Made by a program: the position numbers and the translations under genes. From assembly GCA_964406575.1 (NCBI GenBank), contig CAYOSH010000021.1:1-64000 (forward strand): 64,000 nt of DNA, read 5' to 3'. The stretch comes from WTAW01 sp964406575. Lineage in GTDB: Bacteria > Acidobacteriota > Aminicenantia > Aminicenantales > Aminicenantaceae. Shown one piece after another: positions 34,099 to 42,567 of the stretch (position 1 is the first letter of the stretch; each line of letters opens with the position of its first letter). The notes under the pieces are model-generated. The model saw only the letters and a list, made by a program, of their open reading frames with translations. It searched no databases and was not told the origin of the DNA.

Positions 34099-34366
34099 CC
34101 TGGATTATTCACGAGTCGAGGTTGCCGTAGAGGCAAGGCGTAAAGGATGCAGATGTAGATAATCTACCGCAAATTCTTTGCAACGAAGCAACCTCCCTCT
34201 CACTCTGCTGTTAAAGTGGGCTCGCCTGAAAGGTAAAATATGTCGATTAAGTATAGAAAGTTCATTGAACATGAAAATGTCAAGGTGATTTACTGGAAGA
34301 ATAATGGTAATGATTGATATTATTTTTGTTGAACAAATTATCGACATTTTTTATGAATAGTTCAGG
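34099..34366. mobile_element. 268-base MITE-like element with inverted ends
   Basis: The left end CCTGGATTATTCACGA (34099-34114) and the reverse complement of the right end, CCTGAACTATTCATAA (34366-34351), agree at 12 of 16 bases, all differences being transitions. Inside are GAGGTTGC (34118-34125) pairing with GCAACCTC (34188-34195), and a perfect GTAGAT-A-ATCTAC palindrome (34155-34167). There is no reading frame of useful size. No clear target duplication. It ends 5 bases before the -35 of the RodZ-like gene. Ends of CC...GG type recall IS1380-family tips, a weak comparison. Confidence 0.55.
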
Positions 34367-34371
34367 CCAAG

Positions 34372-34400
34372 TTGACATGGGGTAAATCTTGGCATAAAAT
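34372..34400 (+). promoter_or_regulatory. Promoter of the RodZ-like gene, predicts a leaderless mRNA
   Basis: TTGACA (34372-34377), 17 bases, TAAAAT (34395-34400). The start point, 6-8 bases on, coincides with the ATG at 34408, which has no ribosome site in front. Identical hexamers and spacing to the purB promoter. Confidence 0.7.
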
Positions 34401-34407
34401 CAAAAAA

Positions 34408-35184
34408 ATGGAATCTATAGGGCGAGATCTGAAGAGAGAACGCGAGCTAAGGGGAATCTCTCTCGAAGAAATTGCTGAATCCACAAAGATAAACATTCAA
34501 CTCCTAAAAGCTTTAGAAGAGGATCAATTCGATGTGCTCCCGGGGAAATTCTTCATCAGAGGAATTATCCGGGAATACGCCAAATACTTGGGATTGGAGG
34601 AAGAAAGTGTCCTGAACAAGCACCATGATATGCTTCAAGCCCTGGATCAGAATGAAAAAGAGGACGTTAAGGAGGCACCTCCCACCTTTCCGCTGAATAT
34701 CCAGAATGTAATCCGGATAACGGCCTTTGGTGCAGCACTCATCGCGGTTTTGGTTGCGCTTTTCTTTATCTTTAGGGGAGAAGAGGCTCGGCCTCCCATC
34801 CAGCCACCCCCCTCGGAAACGACAATACAAAAAAGGATCATAACCCCAAATGCTCAAACAGAGCCTGTCGAAGAGACAAAGAAAGAAGTGCGTGAACTTA
34901 ATCTGGATATCGCCTTCCATCAGGATACATGGATCCAAGTTTATGCCGATGGCGAACAGATCTACGAAGGCATAAAATTACCCGGGGGAAAACTTCAAGT
35001 CGTTGCACATGAAGAATTGGTCATCGATGTGGGAAATGCAGGAGGACTCACCTACACATTGAACAACCAAAGGGGAAAGCCTTTCGGACCACCCGGAGCC
35101 GTTAAAAAGGACATCCGGATCACTCATGGCAACCTTCAAGAGTTTATCGAAGACCCAGGCCAAAAAAGAAACCAAACGAGATAA
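34408..35184 (+). CDS. RodZ-like protein: HTH domain, membrane helix, DUF4115
   Basis: 258 residues. Residues 1-75 are a Cro/CI-type helix-turn-helix with the RodZ pattern (IGRDLKRERELRGISLEEIAESTKI...LPGKFFIRGIIREYAKYLGLE). One membrane helix at about 105-125, a Pro/Thr-rich linker, then a periplasmic DUF4115-like domain (residues 170-245: DTWIQVYADGEQIYEG). RodZ links MreB to the cell envelope. I choose ATG 34408 because upstream is a promoter and the HTH begins there. ntrY follows after 60 bases. Confidence 0.88.
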   Translation: MESIGRDLKRERELRGISLEEIAESTKINIQLLKALEEDQFDVLPGKFFIRGIIREYAKYLGLEEESVLNKHHDMLQALDQNEKEDVKEAPPTFPLNIQNVIRITAFGAALIAVLVALFFIFRGEEARPPIQPPPSETTIQKRIITPNAQTEPVEETKKEVRELNLDIAFHQDTWIQVYADGEQIYEGIKLPGGKLQVVAHEELVIDVGNAGGLTYTLNNQRGKPFGPPGAVKKDIRITHGNLQEFIEDPGQKRNQTR

Positions 35185-35244
35185 AATCGAGACGCAGTTT
35201 TCGAACAAAGGAAAAGACATCTAGACAGCGGAGAAGACGTAAGG

Positions 35245-37410
35245 ATGGAAGACACAAAAAGAAAAGGACCTCGAGTCCTGGGGGCCATCATGGTCACCCT
35301 GATCATCCTGTTCTTTATCGCTCAATTCTTTCTGCGTGAAGCTCAACAATTCTCTCCCACCTCTGTGACCAATGTGCTCCTTCTCTCCCTACAAATCATT
35401 GTTTTTCTCCTTTTTTTGATACTGCTGTTTGTATTTGCCAGGAGTTTGATAAAACTCTATCTGGAGAGAAAGCGAAAAGTTGCCGGAGCCCACTTCAAGA
35501 CAAAGCTCATCCTGTTCTTCATCTCTTTGTCTCTTATACCCACGCTCTTGCTGTTTCTTTTCTCCAGCGACCTCATTAGCAGAAATATCGAACAGTGGTT
35601 CAGAACCCCTATAGACCAGATTCTTGATGATACCAAAAGCCTCGCAGATGGTTTTTACATGAACAATGAAGAGATCACTCTGCACTATGCCCAGCAGTTG
35701 AGCAAAGCTATACAGGAGCAGAATCTCATCGATCTGGAGCGCAGGCGCCCTTTGATGGAATTTGTCCGGAACAAACTGAAAGAGTACAAACTCGATGAGA
35801 TCGGCATCTACCTGGATGATGAAGAACTATTCTCCTATCTCAACCCGGATCTCCCTCTCCAAGATTACCAGGATCTGACATTAAATCTTGTGAGAAGAGC
35901 TCAGCTCGGAGAACAGATCAAACGGATCGACTCTATGGGAAACGGGGAGATGATCCGAAGAGGAGAATCTTTCAACATTCCGGATGTGGGGAATCTACTC
36001 GTCGTTACAGGGAAATTTCTTCCCCAGAACTATGCACAGCGAATCAACAACATCACGGCATATGTTCAGCGATACAGTCAGCTCAAGATCCAAAAAAATC
36101 CCGTGAAAACATTCTATCTGATCACTCTGATCTTTGTAACTCTCCTCATCATATTCGCAGCAAGCTGGATCGGATTTCAGCTTGCCAAGGGAATAACGGT
36201 CCCCATAGAGAAACTCGCGCAGGCGACCAAAGAGGTCTCGAAAGGGAACCTGAATGTCAAGGTCGAAGCGCCAGCTTCCGACGAGTTGGGGATCCTTATC
36301 GATTCCTTCAATCAAATGACATCCGACCTTAAAGAGAGCCAGCATAATATCGCCCAAAAAACATCAGAGCTGGCCGCACGAAAACAGCACATAGAGACCA
36401 TCCTGAACAATATCACGACCGGAGTCATAACCCTCAACGCGAAAGGGACGATCACAACCATCAATCCGTCTGCCCATGAAATGTTGGGATTAAAAGAGAA
36501 AAGCCCTGTCGGAAAACACTACAATGATATCTTGGCCGACCCGAAATACACAGAGATTGTGGAGAACATTCAAAGGGGCCTTAAGAAGAAATATCACCTC
36601 TCCGATAAAGAGATCAAGATCAACGTCAATGAGCAGAGTGCCATTTTTAGTCTGACGCTGTCTCCACTTAAGCAATCCGACGATGAGTTCTCCGGCATGA
36701 TTGTTGTCCTTGAAAACCTGACACAGCTGATCAAAGCCCAAAAAATTGTTGCCTGGAAAGAGGTCGCCCAGCGTGTGGCTCACGAGATTAAAAATCCGCT
36801 GACGCCGATCCAACTCTCAGCGGAGCGCATTATCAAGAACCTCACAAAAAATGACACTGGGAGCAATGCCATCATCCAAGAAGGCGCCAACACAATTGTC
36901 CAAGAAGCCGGAACCATCAAATCACTCGTGGATGAGTTTTCCACTTTTGCGCGTTTACCCGCAGTCCGCCTCCAACCGGCAGACATCCATGAGATCATCA
37001 ATCACACCATTTCGCTCTTTGAGGGGATCTTCTCAGACATCGATTTTGAAACCTCCTATGCTCCGGAAGTGCCATCGCCCATCCAGATCGACCCCGAACA
37101 GATGAAGAGGGTTTTTATCAATCTTTTTGATAACGCCATCGATGCCATGAACAAAAAGGGAAAGATCCAAATTTACACGTTTTTTGACCGTGAGCATCAA
37201 AGCGTTCGTATCGAAGTTGCCGATACTGGACCGGGGATCTCTAAAACGGACAAGGAGAAACTCTTTTTGCCGCATTTTTCGACCAAATCAAAGGGATCGG
37301 GATTGGGATTGGCGATCGTGAATCAAATTATCAGCGAGCACGATGGGGCCATCGACGCGGAAAACAATAAACCTTTTGGAGCCAAATTTATCATACAGAT
37401 ACCCGCATGA
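35245..37410 (+). CDS. NtrY-like membrane sensor histidine kinase
   Basis: 721 residues. Three membrane segments at the N-terminus (about 13-30, 45-66, 88-110), an extracytoplasmic part, a fourth helix near 292-312, HAMP (IEKLAQATKEVSKGNLNV), PAS (about 380-490), then HisKA with H-box RVAHEIKNPLTPIQLSAERI and HATPase with N box NLFDNAIDAM and G boxes DTGPGIS and GSGLGLAIV. The whole layout is that of NtrY. ATG at 35245 follows GTAAGG. Stop overlaps the start of the regulator gene (ATGA). Confidence 0.93.
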   Translation: MEDTKRKGPRVLGAIMVTLIILFFIAQFFLREAQQFSPTSVTNVLLLSLQIIVFLLFLILLFVFARSLIKLYLERKRKVAGAHFKTKLILFFISLSLIPTLLLFLFSSDLISRNIEQWFRTPIDQILDDTKSLADGFYMNNEEITLHYAQQLSKAIQEQNLIDLERRRPLMEFVRNKLKEYKLDEIGIYLDDEELFSYLNPDLPLQDYQDLTLNLVRRAQLGEQIKRIDSMGNGEMIRRGESFNIPDVGNLLVVTGKFLPQNYAQRINNITAYVQRYSQLKIQKNPVKTFYLITLIFVTLLIIFAASWIGFQLAKGITVPIEKLAQATKEVSKGNLNVKVEAPASDELGILIDSFNQMTSDLKESQHNIAQKTSELAARKQHIETILNNITTGVITLNAKGTITTINPSAHEMLGLKEKSPVGKHYNDILADPKYTEIVENIQRGLKKKYHLSDKEIKINVNEQSAIFSLTLSPLKQSDDEFSGMIVVLENLTQLIKAQKIVAWKEVAQRVAHEIKNPLTPIQLSAERIIKNLTKNDTGSNAIIQEGANTIVQEAGTIKSLVDEFSTFARLPAVRLQPADIHEIINHTISLFEGIFSDIDFETSYAPEVPSPIQIDPEQMKRVFINLFDNAIDAMNKKGKIQIYTFFDREHQSVRIEVADTGPGISKTDKEKLFLPHFSTKSKGSGLGLAIVNQIISEHDGAIDAENNKPFGAKFIIQIPA

Positions 37411-38768
37411 TCAAAGACAAGATCCTCGTCATCGATGACGAAGCTGGAATTCGGTCCTCACTCAAAGGGATCCTCGAGGACGAGAACTATCTGGTCAAAA
37501 CGGCAGAGACCGGAGAGAAAGGTCTGAACTTGTTGAAAAGCGATAATTTCGGACTCGTCTTCCTTGACATATTGCTCCCCGAGATGAACGGGATCGAAGT
37601 CCTGGAAAACATAAAAAATACGGAAGACAACACACAAGTCATCATAATCACGGCGCACGGGTCTATCGATACGGCCGTCAAGGCAACAAAACTGGGCGCT
37701 TTCGATTTTCTTGAAAAACCCCTGACTCTCGAAAAAGTCGTTCTGACCGCAAAAAATGCACTAAAACAAAAAGAATTGGAAGAAGAAAATATTCGCTTCC
37801 GTGAGCGGATCAGAGCCAAATACCAGCTGATCGGAGAGAGCGCGCCTATCCAGAGACTGAGAGAAAAAATAGGGACAGCGGCGCCGACTGAGGGAAGAAT
37901 CCTCATCTATGGAGAGAACGGGACCGGGAAAGAGCTCGTGGCACAGTTGATCCACCAAGAGAGCCCACGGAAAAACAACCGGTTTATTCAGATTAACTCT
38001 GCGGCTATTCCAGATGATCTGATCGAGATAGAGCTGTTCGGTTATGTCAGGGGAGCCCTGCCCAATGCCGCCAAGGACAAAAAGGGTAAGCTTCTCCTCG
38101 CCGATGGAGGAACGCTGTTTTTGGACGAGATCGGAGATATGAGTCTGAAGACTCAGGCCAAACTGGTGAGAGTGATCGAAGAACAAAAGTATGAACCCAT
38201 AGGTTCATCCGAATCTATCTCTATCGATACCCGGCTTCTAGCCGCGTCAGATAAAAATTTAAAGCATCTTATCGCAAAGAATAAATTCAGGGAAGATCTG
38301 TACTTCAAGCTGAATGTCATCCCCCTGTACATTCCACCCTTAAGGGAGCGAAAAAAAGATATCCCTTTGTTGATCAACTACTTTTTAAGTTACTTCGCAG
38401 AGGAGACGGGAAAACCACAAAAAACCATGAGTAAAGAGGCCATGGAAGCTTTCACTAACTATTCCTGGCCGGGCAATGTCAGCGAACTCATCAACGTAAT
38501 CGAAAGATTTGTCATTATGATCAAGGAGGATGAGATTAAGGCCAACCACCTTTCTCTTCTTGTGGAGCCCATCGAATCCCAGATAGCTCCGAGTCTTGCC
38601 GCAGCCAAATCTTTGGAGCGAGCCACTGCACAATTCGAAAAAGAATATGTGCATCAAGCCCTGATCAAAAACAAATGGCATCTTGCAAAGACGGCTCAAG
38701 AACTCGGGATCGATCGTAAGAAGCTGAACAAAAAGATCATAGACTTTGGAATCACTTTTCTGGGATAA
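37407..38768 (+). CDS. NtrX-like response regulator, AAA+ domain without GAFTGA
   Basis: 453 residues: receiver (1-120, phospho-Asp54), AAA+ domain (about 140-370; Walker A GENGTGKE at 169-176, Walker B LFLDEIGDM), Fis-type HTH at the end (LAKTAQELGIDRKKLNKKI). The loop that contacts sigma-54, normally GAFTGA, reads GALPNA (216-221), so activation of sigma-54 polymerase is unlikely. Some alphaproteobacterial NtrX proteins also lack it. Cognate of the overlapping NtrY-like kinase. Confidence 0.92.
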   Translation: MIKDKILVIDDEAGIRSSLKGILEDENYLVKTAETGEKGLNLLKSDNFGLVFLDILLPEMNGIEVLENIKNTEDNTQVIIITAHGSIDTAVKATKLGAFDFLEKPLTLEKVVLTAKNALKQKELEEENIRFRERIRAKYQLIGESAPIQRLREKIGTAAPTEGRILIYGENGTGKELVAQLIHQESPRKNNRFIQINSAAIPDDLIEIELFGYVRGALPNAAKDKKGKLLLADGGTLFLDEIGDMSLKTQAKLVRVIEEQKYEPIGSSESISIDTRLLAASDKNLKHLIAKNKFREDLYFKLNVIPLYIPPLRERKKDIPLLINYFLSYFAEETGKPQKTMSKEAMEAFTNYSWPGNVSELINVIERFVIMIKEDEIKANHLSLLVEPIESQIAPSLAAAKSLERATAQFEKEYVHQALIKNKWHLAKTAQELGIDRKKLNKKIIDFGITFLG

Positions 38769-38784
38769 TCCTCAGAGACCGACA

Positions 38785-40131
38785 ATGGAAGGACAAATCT
38801 TAAGTGTTTTAACAGACATCCGGAATTTTATCTGGGGCGCACCCTTGCTTGTGCTTCTTGTGGGGACGGGCGTTTTTCTGACGTTTCGCCTAAAGGGTCT
38901 TCAGATCAGAGGGCTTATGTATTCCCTCTATCTCGCCTTTATAAAACGCAAAGAGGACAGTGATGAAGCGGGCGACATTTCCCATTTCCAAGCCCTGATG
39001 ACAGCCTTGGCGGCGACTGTGGGGACAGGAAACATTGCAGGTGTCGCCACGGCTATCGTCGCAGGAGGTCCGGGAGCACTCTTCTGGATGTGGATCACGG
39101 GCATCTTTGGGATGGCGACTAAATATTCTGAAGCTGTCCTCGCAATCAAGTACAGGGAAAAAGACGAATTTGGGACCATGAGCGGCGGTCCCATGTACTA
39201 CATATCCAAAGGGCTGGGCCTGAAATGGCTGGGAGCGCTCTTTGCGATATTTGCTGCGATCGCCGCATTCGGCATCGGTAACATGGTTCAATCGAACTCT
39301 GTGGCCGAGGCGGTGAAAGCCTCCCTCAACATTCCCCACTACATCACGGGAATAGTTCTGGCCGGTTTCACGGCAATGGTCGTCCTCGGTGGGATCAAGA
39401 GCATCGCTCGAGTCACTCAAGTTCTTGTCCCTGTCATGATCGTCATCTATTTTGTCGGCGCTCTGATCATCCTGATGCTCAAAATCAATCTTATTCCCGG
39501 GATCTTTGCCCAAATATTCAAATCTGCTTTCACACCAACCGCAGCTTTAGGGGGATTTTTGGGCGCCACATTGCGCGAGACCATGAGAGAGGGAGTCGCC
39601 AGAGGTGTGTTCTCCAATGAGTCTGGATTGGGATCAGCCCCGATAGCAGCCGCTGCAGCACGAACGCCCAATCCCGTTAAACAGGCCCTCGTTTCCATGA
39701 CTCAGACTTTTATCGACACTCTTGTGATCTGTACGATGACGGGTCTTGTCATCCTTTCCAGCGGCCTGTGGACGTTGGATAAGACCGGAGCTGAACTCAC
39801 GGCCCTCTCCTTCAGCGAAGCCTTGCCTGGAGGAATTGGGGAATTTGTGGTGACCTTTGGCCTGATCTTTTTTGCCTATTCGACGATCCTTGGATGGTGC
39901 TACTATGGAGAAAAATCCATCGAGTATCTTTTCAAAGAAAGAGCTGTGAAAATCTACCGGATCGTGTTTGTCATCTTTGTTGCGGTAGGCACTATGCTGA
40001 AACTGCAAACCGTATGGACTCTTGCCGATATCATGAACGGCCTCATGGCTTTCCCCAACCTTGTGGGTCTTATCGGGCTCAGCACGATCATCGCTTCTGA
40101 AACCAACAAATATTTCTACAAAAAACGATAA
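38785..40131 (+). CDS. Sodium:alanine (AGCS) symporter
   Basis: 448 residues, about 11 membrane helices. Family motifs GTGNIAGVATAIVAGGPGALFWMWITG near residue 83 and NESGLGSAPIAAAAA near 275. Imports alanine or glycine with Na+. I start at ATG 38785, 17 bases after the regulator gene; an earlier TTG is inside that gene. Being linked to NtrYX-type genes is suggestive for nitrogen or amino-acid control. The gap 40132-40360 has a TTGACA at 40286-40291 but no good -10, and no Mg-riboswitch that I can see. Confidence 0.93.
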   Translation: MEGQILSVLTDIRNFIWGAPLLVLLVGTGVFLTFRLKGLQIRGLMYSLYLAFIKRKEDSDEAGDISHFQALMTALAATVGTGNIAGVATAIVAGGPGALFWMWITGIFGMATKYSEAVLAIKYREKDEFGTMSGGPMYYISKGLGLKWLGALFAIFAAIAAFGIGNMVQSNSVAEAVKASLNIPHYITGIVLAGFTAMVVLGGIKSIARVTQVLVPVMIVIYFVGALIILMLKINLIPGIFAQIFKSAFTPTAALGGFLGATLRETMREGVARGVFSNESGLGSAPIAAAAARTPNPVKQALVSMTQTFIDTLVICTMTGLVILSSGLWTLDKTGAELTALSFSEALPGGIGEFVVTFGLIFFAYSTILGWCYYGEKSIEYLFKERAVKIYRIVFVIFVAVGTMLKLQTVWTLADIMNGLMAFPNLVGLIGLSTIIASETNKYFYKKR

Positions 40132-40360
40132 TCCTTTTCAAGCCGATGGAGGAAAGAATCTCTCAGTGTGTCTCTCTGCACTCCCGGCATCCGCCTCGAT
40201 TTACCAAAATTGCACATAGAGTGAATTCATAAGCGCGATTTTTACTTTAACAATTTATTCCTTAATCCTGACAATATGAAATCGTTTGACAATTCGGATT
40301 TACTGGGACTTAAAAGTATGATACTGTGAAGGGCAAAAAGAGGCAAGGCAAGGCAAACCC

Positions 40361-41722
40361 ATGAAAGCTCAATCTCAGAGACTCGTGATCAGCTCCGCAC
40401 GCAAATTCATCAATATGGGCGCGCTATCACGGCTTTGGAATCTCGTTAAAAACTTTCACGCTGCAGACATTGCCTCCCTGATGAACCATCTTATCTCCAG
40501 GGAACGCCTGACCCTCTTTAACATCCTCTATGAGAAGAACAAAGATAAAGCCTCCGAAGTGTTGAGTGAGCTCGATCCCGAAGATTCTATTCAAATTGTG
40601 GAAGGGCTACCCATAAAACATATTGTCGACTTGATGCAGTTGATGCCCTCTGATGATGTGGCGCCCATCATAGAGCTCCTGCCTGAAGAATTGAAAGATT
40701 CCGTTCTCACCCTGATGGAACAGAAACCCACCGAAGAAGTCATGGGTCTCCTTTACTATGGGGAGGAAACAGCCGGACGAATCATGTCCCCCAATTTTTA
40801 TGCACTGAATGAAAACACGAATATTTCTGATGCCATCACTGCCATGCAACTGGAAGGGGACGTCGAATCGGCATTCTACTTGTATGTGGTCGATGATGAG
40901 CACCACTTGAAGGGTGTTGTCTCTCTGAGGCAGCTTCTTTTTGCCCGGCCGAACACTCCTCTCAAAAACATCATGACCACCGAAGTCATCAGCGTGCACA
41001 CAGAAACTGACCAGGAACAGGTGGCCCGTAACGTTGCCGATTACAATCTGGTGGCGATCCCTGTCGTCGATAAAGAAAATACCCTGGTCGGAGTGGTCAC
41101 AGTCGATGACGTGATCGATGTCATCGAGCAGGAAACAACCGAGGACATATACAAGATGGTGTCTTTGGATACATCCGACAGAATACAGGACAGCCCTTTT
41201 ACTTCTATCAAAAAGAGGCTGCCCTTTCTTCTCCTGAGTTTATTGACCGCTTCGGTAGCCCCATGGGTGGTCAGTCATTTCAAAGGCAGCATACAGCAAG
41301 CCGTCACTTTGGCTGTTTTTATGCCTCTCGTCGCGGCTCTTGGAGGGATCGCAGGAAACCAAACCATTGCCATCATCGTGAGGGAGCTTGCCATCGGCCA
41401 GATCGGATGGATCTCAGCGCGAAAGGCCCTTTTCAAGGAAATCCGCGTCGGAATAGGCAACGGGATTGTGATCGGGACTGTACTGGGAGGCATATCGTAT
41501 TTATTGATCAGGAATCCCTATCTGGGGCTCGTTTTAGGTCTGGCGGTCATCATCAATCTTTTTGTTGCGGCTCTGGTCGGGACAATCATTCCCCTGTTCT
41601 TAAAATTGATCAAACTGGATCCCGCCTTGGGTTCGGTCAACCTTCTGACCATGTGCACAGATTCCATAGGCTTCGCTGTCTTTCTCGGACTTGGAACTCT
41701 TTTCCTCCGGCACCTCATGTGA
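40361..41722 (+). CDS. mgtE: Magnesium transporter MgtE
   Basis: 453 residues. N-terminal MgtE_N helical domain (about 20-125), two CBS domains (about 130-260: MSPNFYALNENTNISDA..., MTTEVISVHTETDQEQV...), plug helix, then five membrane helices with the pore motif PLVAALGGIAGNQTIAIIVRELA. Mg2+ binding to the cytoplasmic domains closes the channel in the family. ATG preceded by AAGG repeats. Confidence 0.96.
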   Translation: MKAQSQRLVISSARKFINMGALSRLWNLVKNFHAADIASLMNHLISRERLTLFNILYEKNKDKASEVLSELDPEDSIQIVEGLPIKHIVDLMQLMPSDDVAPIIELLPEELKDSVLTLMEQKPTEEVMGLLYYGEETAGRIMSPNFYALNENTNISDAITAMQLEGDVESAFYLYVVDDEHHLKGVVSLRQLLFARPNTPLKNIMTTEVISVHTETDQEQVARNVADYNLVAIPVVDKENTLVGVVTVDDVIDVIEQETTEDIYKMVSLDTSDRIQDSPFTSIKKRLPFLLLSLLTASVAPWVVSHFKGSIQQAVTLAVFMPLVAALGGIAGNQTIAIIVRELAIGQIGWISARKALFKEIRVGIGNGIVIGTVLGGISYLLIRNPYLGLVLGLAVIINLFVAALVGTIIPLFLKLIKLDPALGSVNLLTMCTDSIGFAVFLGLGTLFLRHLM

Positions 41723-41729
41723 AGCTCCT

Positions 41730-42467
41730 ATGGCTCGAAAACAATCAGAATCCATCGTCTTGAGATCATTCGACGTCGGTGAACAGGATAAGATCATCGT
41801 CTTTTTTGCAAAAGATGTCGGCATCTTCAAGGGGATCGCCAAGGGAGCGCGCAAATTCGGGAACAGGTTCGGAAGCAGCCTGGAACCCATGACCCATGTC
41901 CAAGTATTCTATTATGAGAAAGAAAACAGAGAACTGGTCACTGTAAGTGGTTGTGATCTCATCGAATCCTTTTTTGAGATGCAGAACGACCTGGACATAT
42001 CGTTCACGCTGAGTTATTTTGTTGAACTGATCGAGGAGTTTTTCCCTTTCCGATCCAAAGACGATACCCTGTTCCGCCTGCTCCTCTCTACACTTCAATC
42101 CATCGATGGAGGAGCTGACCTGGAACTCGCAAGCGCTTATTTCGAGGCCTGGCTTCTAAGACTCAGCGGCATTCTCCCGGATTTTAAAAGGTGCAGAAAG
42201 TGCAGAGAAGCGATCGAAGCGGTGAGCTGGCTCTCTCACAAAAAAGATGGTGTCTATTGCAGACGATGCATCCCCCAAGGCCGGGATGAGATCCAGCCAG
42301 AGATCTCAGGCATACTCGACTGGATAAGAAAGAATCCTCCTCCTAAAGATAACAATCAACTTTTCAAACCCGAACACCTGGCAGCGATACGAGAGGTGAT
42401 GCAGAAGATTCTCATCTTCCATATGGAAAGGAAGCCAAAATCTCTGTCTTTGCTTCATAAGACATAA
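41730..42467 (+). CDS. recO: DNA repair protein RecO
   Basis: 245 residues. N-terminal OB-fold (SESIVLRSFDVGEQDKIIVFFAKDVGIFKGIAKGARK), central helices, and a zinc-binding pair FKRCRKCREAIE...YCRRCIP. RecO helps load RecA in recombinational repair. ATG at 41730 is 7 bases after mgtE; an earlier start inside mgtE would be non-homologous. End of a plus-strand run. Confidence 0.93.
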   Translation: MARKQSESIVLRSFDVGEQDKIIVFFAKDVGIFKGIAKGARKFGNRFGSSLEPMTHVQVFYYEKENRELVTVSGCDLIESFFEMQNDLDISFTLSYFVELIEEFFPFRSKDDTLFRLLLSTLQSIDGGADLELASAYFEAWLLRLSGILPDFKRCRKCREAIEAVSWLSHKKDGVYCRRCIPQGRDEIQPEISGILDWIRKNPPPKDNNQLFKPEHLAAIREVMQKILIFHMERKPKSLSLLHKT

Positions 42468-42531
42468 GAAACATAAAATGAGACAATGAGAAAGAATCAG
42501 GAAAGATCCATGGGCATTACAATCCTGAGGA

Positions 42532-42537
42532 TATAAT
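42532..42537 (+). promoter_or_regulatory. -10 element before the S46 peptidase gene
   Basis: TATAAT 31 bases before the ATG, with a strong AAGGAGG ribosome site between. No convincing -35 at 16-18 bases. Confidence 0.4.
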
Positions 42538-42567
42538 GAGAAGATCTAAAAAGGAGGTCTGTTTACG

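Noticed and set aside
34155..34195. tRNA-like or ribosomal RNA fragment in the MITE-like element
   Set aside because: The hairpins do not form a cloverleaf and no rRNA sequence is recognisable.
40132..40360. Mg-sensing riboswitch before mgtE
   Set aside because: I could not find the conserved M-box helices or a terminator; only a TTGACA without good -10.
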